A stretch of 12,196 nt of DNA, taken from the NCBI GenBank assembly GCA_013362555.1, contig JABFVX010000499.1, forward strand, positions 1 through 12,196, given 5' to 3'. Position 1 is the stretch's first letter, and the number at the start of each line of letters is the position of its first letter. Below are positions 1 through 5,899 of this stretch, in pieces. Under the pieces are notes generated by a model. That model was not told the origin of the DNA, made no database searches, and worked only from the letters and a program-made list of their open reading frames with translations. A program made the position numbers and the translations under genes. The DNA is from Mycobacteriaceae bacterium. Its GTDB lineage: Bacteria > Actinomycetota > Actinomycetes > Mycobacteriales > Mycobacteriaceae.

Positions 1-488
1 GCGCCCGCGCGGTCGATGCCGGTCTCGCTGTGCACGCGCTTGCCGACCCGCAGCGCCTGTTGCACCATCTCGTGCAGCACCCGGCCCGCGGCGCCGGACT
101 CGGCCGCGGCGGCGTAGGCGGCCCGGATCTGTCCGATGATCTGCTGTTCGCCGACCACCATCGAGTCGAGCCCGCCCGCGACCGCGAACAGGTGCTCCAC
201 GGCGGCTTCGCCGTAGCGGACGTACGTGTGCTGAGTGAGCTCGCCCACCGCCAGCCCCGAGTGGTCGGCCAGCAGCCCGCCGATCTCCTCCAGGGATCCG
301 TGGAAGGCGTCGACGACGGCGTAGATCTCCACCCGATTGCAGGTGGACACCACCATCGCCTCCATGACGTGCTGGGATTCCAGCAGCCCGATCGTGATCT
401 TGGGGCGGTCGGCCTCGGTGACGGCGACGCGCTCCAGCACCGAGACGGGAGCGCTGCGGTGCGAGATCCCGAGCAGTAGCACGCTCAT
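1..488 (-). CDS. hemA: Glutamyl-tRNA reductase, N-terminal part (cut by window edge)
   Basis: This enzyme reduces glutamyl-tRNA(Glu) with NADPH to glutamate-1-semialdehyde, the first committed step of C5-pathway haem synthesis in the cytosol. About 162 codons are visible from the ATG at 488. The family marks are all present: GISHRSAPV near residues 7-15, STCNRVEIY with the catalytic Cys at residue 50, GLDSMVVGEQQIIGQI in the catalytic domain, and VGKRVHSETGI near the cut. The NADPH-binding and dimerisation domains lie beyond the left edge. The start is supported by an AGGTA ribosome binding site about 7 bases upstream, which is itself duplicated. The gene follows rex by 74 bases on the same strand, the rex-hemA order known from Streptomyces, so shared transcription and Rex control are likely (inference). 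The identification is very secure. Confidence 0.97.
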   Translation of the reverse strand, partial: MSVLLLGISHRSAPVSVLERVAVTEADRPKITIGLLESQHVMEAMVVSTCNRVEIYAVVDAFHGSLEEIGGLLADHSGLAVGELTQHTYVRYGEAAVEHLFAVAGGLDSMVVGEQQIIGQIRAAYAAAAESGAAGRVLHEMVQQALRVGKRVHSETGIDRAG

Positions 489-493
489 TCAGC

Positions 494-523
494 TACCTGC
501 CGATCCAGTACCTGCCGATCCAG
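494..523. repeat. Two tandem 15-bp copies at the hemA ribosome binding site
   Basis: The 15-mer tacctgccgatccag occurs twice head to tail (494-508 and 509-523). On the hemA coding strand each copy ends in GGCAGGTA, so the Shine-Dalgarno-like stretch is present twice, at about 7 and 22 bases before the ATG. A degenerate third copy may follow (cagggaacgatcc). This is probably a slippage duplication; any effect on hemA translation is inference. Confidence 0.85.
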
Positions 524-562
524 CAGGGAACGATCCCGAGCAGAACCACACTGCGACATCAG

Positions 563-1294
563 TTACCACCGATCCTGTTCCGCTGCCCGCAGCTCGACCA
601 CCTCGGCCTCGTAGGCCGAGTCCTGACGCGCACTGTCGAACGACAGCATCTGCATCTCTACGGCGAGATCCACATGACGCACTGACACGCGTTCGGGCAC
701 TTCCAGAGCGACCGACGTGAAGTTCAGGATGCCCCGCACTCCGGCTTGGACGAGCGCGTCGCAGGTCGACTGGGCGGCCGTGTCCGGCACGGCGACGACC
801 GCGACGGTCGGCTCCAGCGCCGCGCACGCGCTCGCCAGCTCCGCGACCGAACGGACCACCAGGCCGGCGACCTGCTCGCCGACCACCCCCGCGGCGCTGT
901 CGAACAGGCCGACCAGGGTGAAGCCGCGCCTGCCGAAGCCGCCGTACGCCGCCAGGGCCCGGCCCAGGTGGCCGACGCCGACCATGACCACGCGGTGTCC
1001 GCGGTCGACGCCGAGCGCCCCCTCGATGCGGGACAGCAGCTTGGCCACGTCGTAGCCGACCCCGCGCACCCCGTTCGGCCCGAGGAAGGACAGATCCTTG
1101 CGCAGCTTCGCCGAACCGACACCCGCCGCCGCGGCCAGTTCCTCGCTCGATACGATGGCCGTGCCGTCGTCGAGCAGCACACCGAGCACACGCAAGTAGA
1201 CGGCGAGACGAGCCACCGTGGCCTGCGGGATCTCCTTGTGCGAGCGACCTGACAGGCCGGACACGGCGGTGCGCGTCTCCTGCTGCTCTGTCAC
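563..1294 (-). CDS. rex: Redox-sensing transcriptional repressor Rex
   Basis: Rex is a dimeric repressor that senses the NADH/NAD+ ratio: it binds its operators when NADH is low and releases them when NADH rises. The 243-residue protein has an N-terminal winged helix (about residues 15-85, with SSEELAAAAGVGSAKLRKDL and the wing stretch GPNGVRGVGYDV) and a Rossmann domain beginning VVMVGVGHLGRAL near residues 102-114. It also carries the family stretch GILNFTSVAL near 188-197 and a C-terminal swap helix. The GTG start at 1294 has GGGAG eight bases upstream. Length fits the family. It precedes hemA on the same strand, and a Rex operator lies about 150 bases upstream over its own -35, so autoregulation is likely. 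From memory, M. tuberculosis lacks rex at the matching locus. Confidence 0.97.
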   Translation of the reverse strand: MTEQQETRTAVSGLSGRSHKEIPQATVARLAVYLRVLGVLLDDGTAIVSSEELAAAAGVGSAKLRKDLSFLGPNGVRGVGYDVAKLLSRIEGALGVDRGHRVVMVGVGHLGRALAAYGGFGRRGFTLVGLFDSAAGVVGEQVAGLVVRSVAELASACAALEPTVAVVAVPDTAAQSTCDALVQAGVRGILNFTSVALEVPERVSVRHVDLAVEMQMLSFDSARQDSAYEAEVVELRAAEQDRW

Positions 1295-1436
1295 GTGGTC
1301 GGCTCCCTCGGGGTGTGTCGTATGCCGGTTGTGCGTCGATATCCGCAGCCCCGAACGGCGCCGTGCACGAGCGCGGGCCCTCGCAAACCATCAGAGGGTC
1401 ACGCTGTCAATCCGGCAATCCGGGGGACTCGCAACC

Positions 1437-1465
1437 ACCGTAACTGCTTGTGCATCGGTTCACAA
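1437..1465 (-). promoter_or_regulatory. Likely rex promoter (-35 TTGTGA, 17 bp, -10 TACGGT)
   Basis: On the minus strand TTGTGA (1465-1460) is followed after 17 bases by TACGGT (1442-1437), which fits the actinobacterial TAnnnT form of the -10 box. Transcription would start near 1430, giving a leader of roughly 136 bases before the rex GTG. The -35 lies inside the Rex operator, a fitting layout for repression. Read by eye; no start site is measured. Confidence 0.5.
1448..1465. promoter_or_regulatory. Rex operator (ROP)
   Basis: The 18-mer TTGTGCATCGGTTCACAA matches the published Rex operator form TTGTGAA-N4-TTCACAA at 13 of 14 fixed positions; the only departure is C for A at position 6. It lies directly upstream of rex and overlaps the proposed -35 box. 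Autoregulation through such a site is established for Streptomyces Rex. Confidence 0.85.
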
Positions 1466-1568
1466 AGTCGCCGATAGGGCCGTGTTCCGCGATCTACCAG
1501 CACCGCTGCCCGCCGCCACCTGTGCCCATGACACAGATCACTGTATCTGCTGCCGCTGCCGCGGATTG

Positions 1569-1619
1569 TCCAGAATGACCCGCGACGTGCGTTGAGCGCA
1601 CTCCATGGGTCGTTCTGGA
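1569..1619. repeat. Palindromic element A (family of three)
   Basis: The left arm is 1569-1591 and the right arm 1597-1619 around the 5-base centre ttgag. Arms of 23 bases match at 18 positions, with mismatches at the eighth base and in a central block. It starts 4 bases after the stop codon of the glutaredoxin-like gene and shares the arm core CAGAAYGRCCC with elements B and C. It may end the transcript of that gene, although no clear U-tract follows. Dispersed repeat, terminator, or both. Confidence 0.8.
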
Positions 1620-1623
1620 GTGG

Positions 1624-1908
1624 TCACCGTGGTTCGCCGGCGCGTGGCGGCTGGGACAGGTCGCGGCGGAGGCGGGGCTCGTCGACATCGAAATAGCTGT
1701 GTTCGCGGCCGTTGAGCAGCACTACCGGCAGTCGGTCGCCGTATTCGGCGCGCAGCGACGGATCGGTCGCGGCCGCGGCGTCCACGTCCACGGCGTCCGG
1801 CGTCAGGCCGAAGTCCGCGCATACAGTCGCGAGTTCGGTGAGGGCGGCGGCGCACAGTCCGCATCCGGCGCGAGTGAGCAATACAACAGAATGGGCGCGA
1901 ACCGACAT
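1624..1908 (-). CDS. Glutaredoxin-like family protein (DUF836 type)
   Basis: A small thioredoxin-fold protein of 94 residues. A beta strand (SVVLLTRAGC) leads straight into a CGLC active-site pair at Cys16 and Cys19, followed by a helix. A further Cys lies at residue 30, and the thioredoxin-fold cis-Pro stretch RLPVVLLNG follows near 60-68. It probably acts as a cytosolic thiol-disulfide oxidoreductase; its partner is unknown. The ATG at 1908 was chosen because the fold begins at once and AAGG stands 9 bases upstream; the open frame runs further up to 2043 but that part overlaps the divergent gene. It is divergent from the HAD gene (80 bases between starts) and lies upstream of rex and hemA. 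A matching gene (Rv0508) precedes hemA in M. tuberculosis, from memory. Confidence 0.85.
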   Translation of the reverse strand: MSVRAHSVVLLTRAGCGLCAAALTELATVCADFGLTPDAVDVDAAAATDPSLRAEYGDRLPVVLLNGREHSYFDVDEPRLRRDLSQPPRAGEPR

Positions 1909-1976
1909 AAGTCGCAACCTTAACTCCGTGCATCTTGGTGCTGATGTTGCCGGGTTACGGTTTATGGTGGTTGCGC

Positions 1977-1984
1977 GAGGAGGT
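1977..1984 (+). promoter_or_regulatory. Strong ribosome binding site GAGGAGGT that fixes the HAD start
   Basis: GAGGAGGT stands 4 bases before GTG 1989. The frame is open upstream to 1935, but earlier candidate starts either lie inside this motif or have no such site, so GTG 1989 is the most likely start. Confidence 0.75.
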
Positions 1985-1988
1985 GAAC

Positions 1989-3065
1989 GTGCCGGAATCA
2001 TCGACGGGGGATGTCTTCGAAGCCGAGCCCGAGACGGCGACACCCGAAACTGCCGACGCCACGGACGACGAGCAGCGCGCGGAGCAGACCGGGGTGATTC
2101 CCCGGATGGGCACCGTGATCGCGGGCCGCTTCGGCAACCTGCCGCTGCTGCGCAGGCGCAGCCCGTTCGGCCCCACCGAGGCGGAGGTGCTGGCCAACCT
2201 CACCGGCCAAGCCAGCGCTGAGGCCGCGCTCGCGCTCCAGGACGCCGCGGTCGACGATTCGCCCGCCGACGCCGCGCCGCCCATCCCGCGCGACCTGACC
2301 GCGGCCGCCTTTTTCGACGTGGACAACACGATGGTGCAGGGCGCCTCGATCATCCATTTCGCCCGCGGCCTGGCCGCGCGAAAATACCTGAAGACCAGCG
2401 ATCTGGTCGATTTCGCGTGGAAACAGGTGAAATTCCGGATCACCGGCAAGGAAAGCCACGGCGACATGGCCAGCGGCAAAGAAAAAGCGCTGGCATTCAT
2501 CGCGGGCCGCTCGACCGCCGAACTCGCCGCGCTCGGCGAGGAGATCTACGACGAGATCATCGCCGACAAGATCTGGCCGGGCACGCGCGCCCTTGCGCAA
2601 ATGCACCTGGACGCCGGTCAGCAGGTGTGGCTGGTCACCGCGACGCCGGTCGAGTTGGCGCAGGTCATCGCCAAGCGGCTCGGGCTCACCGGCGCGCTCG
2701 GCACGGTCGCCGAGAGCGCGGACGGCATGTTCACCGGCAGGCTGGTCGGCGACATCCTGCACGGGCTCGGCAAGGCGCACGCGGTGCGCTCGCTGGCCAT
2801 CCGCGAGGGCCTCAACCTCAAGCGGTGCTACGCCTATTCCGACAGCCACAACGACGTGCCGATGCTGTCGCTGGTGGGCATCCCGGTGGCGATCAACCCG
2901 GACCCGGATCTGCGCGAGGTGGCGAAGAACCGCGGCTGGGAGGTCCGCGACTTCCGCACCGGCCGCAAGGCCGCGAAGATCGGCGTCCCCACCGCCCTGG
3001 CGATCGGCGTCGCCGGCGGCGCCGTCGCCGCCGCCGTCGGCCGCAAACGCGCCAAAGCCGCCTAA
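1989..3065 (+). CDS. HAD-IB family phosphatase (SerB1-like)
   Basis: A haloacid dehalogenase-superfamily hydrolase of 358 residues. All four HAD motifs are present: I FFDVDNT with Asp110 (nucleophile) and Asp112; II VTATP with Thr217; III the Lys in HGLGKAHA (Lys262); IV YSDSHNDVPML with Asp285 and Asp289. A helical cap lies between motifs I and II. The first 100 residues look disordered and acid-rich, and residues 333-350 form a hydrophobic Gly/Ala segment followed by a basic end, perhaps a membrane anchor. The family is often annotated as phosphoserine phosphatase SerB1, but related HAD-IB domains are fused to PlsC acyltransferases elsewhere in actinobacteria. With an acyltransferase next door a phospholipid-type substrate is equally possible (inference). 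It converges with the acyltransferase gene, with hairpin B between them. Confidence 0.9.
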   Translation: MPESSTGDVFEAEPETATPETADATDDEQRAEQTGVIPRMGTVIAGRFGNLPLLRRRSPFGPTEAEVLANLTGQASAEAALALQDAAVDDSPADAAPPIPRDLTAAAFFDVDNTMVQGASIIHFARGLAARKYLKTSDLVDFAWKQVKFRITGKESHGDMASGKEKALAFIAGRSTAELAALGEEIYDEIIADKIWPGTRALAQMHLDAGQQVWLVTATPVELAQVIAKRLGLTGALGTVAESADGMFTGRLVGDILHGLGKAHAVRSLAIREGLNLKRCYAYSDSHNDVPMLSLVGIPVAINPDPDLREVAKNRGWEVRDFRTGRKAAKIGVPTALAIGVAGGAVAAAVGRKRAKAA

Positions 3066-3069
3066 ACCT

Positions 3070-3124
3070 TGTCCAGAATGGCCCGTGACGTGCGTCTAAC
3101 GCACGTCACGGGCCATTCTGGACA
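3070..3124. repeat. Palindromic element B: perfect 25-bp stem, likely two-way terminator
   Basis: Arms 3070-3094 and 3100-3124 are fully complementary around the loop tctaa. The element fills the gap between two convergent genes: it begins 4 bases after the HAD stop and ends 5 bases before the acyltransferase stop codon, so it can end both transcripts. A short T-rich run (agctttct) follows on the plus strand. It is the most perfect of three related elements and shares the arm core CAGAAYGRCCC. Confidence 0.9.
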
Positions 3125-3129
3125 GCTTT

Positions 3130-4125
3130 CTAGCCCATGATGATGTTGCGACGGCGGGCCAGGAGTTTGTAGAGGGTCTGCTGGATGGTTTCGCGGACCT
3201 GGTCGGTGACCTCGAACATCAGCATGGGGTCGTCGGCGGATTCCGGGTCGTAGCCGGATGTTTCGATGGGCTCGCCGAATTCGACGTGCCACTTCGAGGG
3301 CAGCGGGACCATGCCCAGCGGGCCCAGGTGCGGGAACAGCGGCGTGAGAGGGAAGTACGGCAGTCCGAGCAACCGCGCGATCGGCGCCAAGTCGGCCAGC
3401 ATCGGGTAGGTCTCCTCGGACCCGACGATCGAGCACGGGACGATCGGCACGCCCGCCTGCACCGCGGACGAGACGAAGCCGCCGCGACCGAACCGCTGCA
3501 GCCGGTAGCGGTGCGCGAACGGCTTGCCGGTGCCCTTGTAGCCCTCCGGGAACACCGCGGTGAGCTCCCCCGCGCGCAGCAGGCGGTCCGCGTCGGCGCG
3601 GCAGGCCAGCGTGGCGCCTGCTTTGCGGGCGATCGTGCCGACGACCGGCGTCTCGAAGCTGAGGTCGGCCGCGAGCGGCCGCACCCGGCGGCCGCGGCGG
3701 TGCTTGTCGCGCACCGCGACCTGGAGCATGAGCGCGTCCCAGGCGACCACACCCGCGTGGTTGGCGACGATGAGCGCGCCGCCGGTGTCCGGGATGTTCT
3801 CGATGCCGCTGACTTCCACCCGGAACCACTGCTGGAACAGCGGCCGCAGCGCGGGCAGCAGCACCGAGTCGGCGAAGTCCTGGTCGTAGCCGAAATCGTC
3901 GATGCGGTAGTCGCCGGTGATGCGGCGGCGCAGGAACGCGGCGGCGCCGCTGACGCCGTTCGCAATGTCGCGTCGAATGCCTTCCGGCAGTGACGGTTTC
4001 GCCTCGATCCGCCTATCGGTCAAGGAGGAGACCGACGCGGGGGCCGCGTCGGCGGGCCGCTTGCGCGGGCGGGAGTCGGCATACCCGTCGGTGGGGAGAT
4101 GGAGAACCTTCGCAACCTCACTCAT
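3130..4125 (-). CDS. Lysophospholipid acyltransferase (PlsC-type, Rv0502-like)
   Basis: A 331-residue acyltransferase expected to move an acyl chain from acyl-CoA or acyl carrier protein to a (lyso)phospholipid or other glycerolipid at the membrane. The acyltransferase fold starts near residue 105 (VSGIENIPDTGGALIVANHAG). The catalytic His123 and Asp130 stand in NHAGVVAWD, a spacing of H-x6-D rather than the classical H-x4-D. The FPEG motif is at 192-195 and a VPIVP strand at 226-230. The first 50 residues are low in structure and the fold is preceded by a basic helix. The ATG at 4125 has GGAG eight bases upstream. It begins 2 bases after the SDR stop codon, so the two are almost surely co-translated. 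The substrate cannot be told from sequence; a role in envelope lipid synthesis is inferred. Confidence 0.9.
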   Translation of the reverse strand: MSEVAKVLHLPTDGYADSRPRKRPADAAPASVSSLTDRRIEAKPSLPEGIRRDIANGVSGAAAFLRRRITGDYRIDDFGYDQDFADSVLLPALRPLFQQWFRVEVSGIENIPDTGGALIVANHAGVVAWDALMLQVAVRDKHRRGRRVRPLAADLSFETPVVGTIARKAGATLACRADADRLLRAGELTAVFPEGYKGTGKPFAHRYRLQRFGRGGFVSSAVQAGVPIVPCSIVGSEETYPMLADLAPIARLLGLPYFPLTPLFPHLGPLGMVPLPSKWHVEFGEPIETSGYDPESADDPMLMFEVTDQVRETIQQTLYKLLARRRNIIMG

Positions 4126-4127
4126 GA

Positions 4128-5183
4128 TCAAGCTCCAATCAAGCCGCGGAGACGAGTCTCCACGGCGGTAACCAGTTCCGGGTCGAGCACAGGCCGCAAA
4201 CCCGCGCCCCGGACGAAGTCGTCGAACGCCTGCAGGGTGGTCCACCGCGGCTGGAACCCGAGTTCGGTTCGCATCCGGGTGGTGTCGAGCACGCATCCGT
4301 AGCGGAAGTAGTCGAGCTGCTCGTCGGCGAACTCGCGCATCATCGGGCCCATGAGGGCCCGGCCCACGCCGCGGAAAACGGTGTAGGGCAAGGGCATTTC
4401 GACGCGGCCGGAGCGGGCGATGGCCTGCGACAGCGGCAGCACCCCATCGCCCGCGACGTTGAAGGTCCCGCTCGGCCCGGCGAGGGTCGCCGTTTCCAGC
4501 GCCGAGTACGCATCCTGCTCGTGCAGCAGCTGGAGCCGGGCGTCGCGACCGAGGACAGTGGGAGTCATCGGCAGCCGCAGGTACCGGCCGACCCGCGCGG
4601 CCAGGCCGGGCCCGATGATCGGCGAGAGCCGCAGCGTCGAGGTGATGAGGTCCGGCCTGCGGCGGGCCAATCCGCGCAGATACCCCTCCACCTCGATGGC
4701 GTCGCGCGCGAACGCGCCTGACGGCCGCTTGCGCGCGCCCATCTCCTCGGTGAACTTGGCGGGGTCCTTCGGATCGCCGCCGTACACGGCCGACGCGGAC
4801 CGCAACACGACCTTGCGCAGGCTCGGCGCCTTCTGACACACCGCGAACAGCTGCATCGCGCCGAGGACGTTGAGGTCCTTCATGGCGGCGCGGCTGCCCC
4901 CCGACGGCGGCCGCGACATCAGCCCGGCGTGGACTACCGTGTCGACCTCGTTGTCGTCGATCACCTTGCGAATCATCGGGTTGCGGATATCGGCGCGGAC
5001 GAACTCCGCCCGGCCCATCCGGCGCATCAGGTCCTTGTTCGGAATCCTGTTGTCGACGGCGACGACACGCTCCACGTCCGGATTGCGCGCCAAACGCGCG
5101 ACCAGGCTGTTCCCAAGGAAACCACTGGCGCCTGCGACGAGCACAACCCTGGGCTCATAGGCACTGCGACCGCAGTCATTCAC
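4128..5183 (-). CDS. NAD-dependent epimerase/dehydratase-type extended SDR (Rv0501-like)
   Basis: A 351-residue extended short-chain dehydrogenase. The NAD(P)-binding glycine motif GASGFLG is at residues 18-24, with VVAVDN (40-45) and an acidic Asp44 that favours NAD. RADIRNP (63-69) and VDTVVHAG (80-87) follow, then SASAVYGG (129-136). Where active family members carry YxxxK, this protein reads FARDA (158-162), so both catalytic Tyr and Lys seem absent. The mycobacterial counterpart is called galE2, but a UDP-galactose epimerase activity is doubtful here. GTG 5183 is chosen because GGGAG lies about 8 bases upstream and the fold starts directly; the frame is open up to 5297 without a better start. 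It is coupled to the acyltransferase downstream (2-base gap). Confidence 0.85.
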   Translation of the reverse strand: MNDCGRSAYEPRVVLVAGASGFLGNSLVARLARNPDVERVVAVDNRIPNKDLMRRMGRAEFVRADIRNPMIRKVIDDNEVDTVVHAGLMSRPPSGGSRAAMKDLNVLGAMQLFAVCQKAPSLRKVVLRSASAVYGGDPKDPAKFTEEMGARKRPSGAFARDAIEVEGYLRGLARRRPDLITSTLRLSPIIGPGLAARVGRYLRLPMTPTVLGRDARLQLLHEQDAYSALETATLAGPSGTFNVAGDGVLPLSQAIARSGRVEMPLPYTVFRGVGRALMGPMMREFADEQLDYFRYGCVLDTTRMRTELGFQPRWTTLQAFDDFVRGAGLRPVLDPELVTAVETRLRGLIGA

Positions 5184-5282
5184 GCGACGCTCCCGTCCAC
5201 CCTGCTTCTGTACGCGTCGAACCCGACCCAGTTTATGGGACGGACCGCGGCATTGTGGTGAGAGTTCACACACCCATAACAG

Positions 5283-5297
5283 TTGTTTCACAAACAA
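5283..5297. promoter_or_regulatory. Small perfect inverted repeat upstream of the SDR gene
   Basis: TTGTTT-CAC-AAACAA has 6-base arms and a 3-base centre, about 100 bases upstream of the SDR start and just after the bS22 terminator. It could be an operator for the SDR-acyltransferase pair. It contains a TTTGTGAA-like half on the minus strand but not a full Rex site. Confidence 0.35.
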
Positions 5298-5301
5298 ATC
5301 A

Positions 5302-5340
5302 CCAATTCACCACCGGCAGGTCGGCACGGCGGTGAATTGG
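5302..5340 (-). terminator. Intrinsic terminator after bS22
   Basis: Arms 5302-5315 and 5327-5340 pair over 14 bases with one mismatch around an 11-base loop. On the minus strand the stem begins 15 bases after the bS22 stop and is followed by the T-rich run TGATTTGTTTG. This separates bS22 from the SDR-acyltransferase pair. Confidence 0.75.
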
Positions 5341-5355
5341 CGACTTCGAGAGGAT

Positions 5356-5457
5356 TTACTTGCCGAGTTTGCGTCGCTGCACGCGGGTACGGCGAAGCAG
5401 CTTGCGGTGCTTCTTCTTCGACATCCGCTTACGACGCTTCTTGATCACAGAACCCAT
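5356..5457 (-). CDS. Small ribosomal subunit protein bS22 (AURKAIP1/COX24-domain, 33 aa)
   Basis: A 33-residue, extremely basic protein: [20 protein letters not shown] is followed by a run rich in Arg and ending KLGK. It is the actinobacterial member of the family related to mitochondrial mS38 (AURKAIP1/COX24), found in mycobacterial 30S subunits as bS22; it is expected to bind 16S rRNA near the decoding region. As I recall the M. tuberculosis counterpart (Rv0500B), it is the same or nearly the same, showing strong conservation. The ATG at 5457 has GAGGG 9 bases upstream. A good promoter (-10 TATGAT) lies upstream and a hairpin terminator downstream, so it can be transcribed alone. Its small size makes it easy to miss in automatic gene finding. 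Confidence 0.93.
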
Positions 5458-5497
5458 GTGGGTGTTCCCTCACGTTCCTCTCGGCAAATGACGACCG

Positions 5498-5525
5498 ATC
5501 ATACCGAACGCCCGAACCCCCCCAA
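5498..5525 (-). promoter_or_regulatory. Likely bS22 promoter (-35 TTGGGG, 16 bp, -10 TATGAT)
   Basis: On the minus strand TTGGGG (5525-5520) is followed after 16 bases by TATGAT (5503-5498), one base away from the TATAAT consensus. Transcription would begin near 5491, giving a leader of about 33 bases. A run of seven C on the plus strand (5517-5523) overlaps the -35 and spacer, so length change there could alter promoter spacing. Confidence 0.6.
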
Positions 5526-5551
5526 TCACCCAGGGTACGTGCCCAGCGGCG

Positions 5552-5785
5552 TCAGCCGGCGTCGAAGTAGGAGTTCTCCAAGTAGTCGTGGACGGCCTTC
5601 GCGTGGACGCGGAACGAGCGGCCGACCCGGACGGCGGGGAGTTCGCCGTTGTGCACCAGCCGGTACACGGTCATCTTGGACACCCGCATGAGCCCGGCCA
5701 CCTCAGCGACGGTGAGAAACTGCGTGGCGCCCAAGGGCGACTCGGGCGTACCCGGCCCGGACGGCGGCGTGTGTGCAGATGCCAT
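5552..5785 (-). CDS. Excisionase-type helix-turn-helix DNA-binding protein (Rv0500A-like)
   Basis: A 77-residue protein with a disordered Pro/Gly/Ser-rich start (about 20 residues) and then one HTH_17/MerR-like domain: LTVAEVAGLMRVSKMTVYRL (helix-turn-helix), the wing stretch GELPAVRVGRSFRV, and a last helix AVHDYLENSYFDAG. Such single-domain proteins resemble phage excisionases and BldC, but here it belongs to a conserved chromosomal block (proC, HTH, bS22, SDR), so a transcription regulator is more likely than a mobile-element protein. Targets are unknown. ATG 5785 is set by GGAGGT 10 bases upstream; the open frame continues to 5842 without a better start. Confidence 0.88.
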   Translation of the reverse strand: MASAHTPPSGPGTPESPLGATQFLTVAEVAGLMRVSKMTVYRLVHNGELPAVRVGRSFRVHAKAVHDYLENSYFDAG

Positions 5786-5794
5786 GGATCGCTT

Positions 5795-5800
5795 ACCTCC
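5795..5800 (-). promoter_or_regulatory. Ribosome binding site GGAGGT for the HTH gene
   Basis: A full GGAGGT (plus strand acctcc) stands 9-10 bases before ATG 5785 and decides this start over the upstream in-frame candidate at 5842. Confidence 0.7.
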
Positions 5801-5899
5801 GGCACGCCCGCGCCGCCGGTCTCCGACGGAACAGACACGCACGTGCTCTTTCGAGCTTAGCGGGACTGATGGGGTTGGTGCGACGGGTGAGAGAAATTA

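Larger units (their letters stand above)
1295..1568. other. rex upstream region without a gene
   Basis: This non-coding stretch holds the rex leader (about 136 bases if the proposed promoter is right), the Rex operator and promoter at 1437-1465, and a short inverted repeat CTGTG-N7-CACAG at 1520-1536. I see no convincing small gene here; the open frames crossing it lack ribosome binding sites and family resemblance. Confidence 0.6.

Noticed and set aside
489..1391. 300-codon minus-strand frame across rex
   Set aside because: It is in a different frame from the intact Rex protein and is Arg/Gly-rich shadow sequence.
3130..4839. Acyltransferase frame open upstream to 4839, as if a 569-residue fusion
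   Set aside because: The extra part overlaps the SDR gene in another frame, has no protein-like features, and a good ribosome site supports ATG 4125.
5253..5271. Second Rex operator upstream of the SDR gene
   Set aside because: The TTGTG and TTCACAC halves are one base too far apart and the inner bases do not fit; only a half-site remains.
5552..5785. Excisionase-like HTH as a sign of a phage or integrated element
   Set aside because: No integrase, attachment site or other phage gene is near, and the gene lies in a conserved chromosomal block with proC and bS22.
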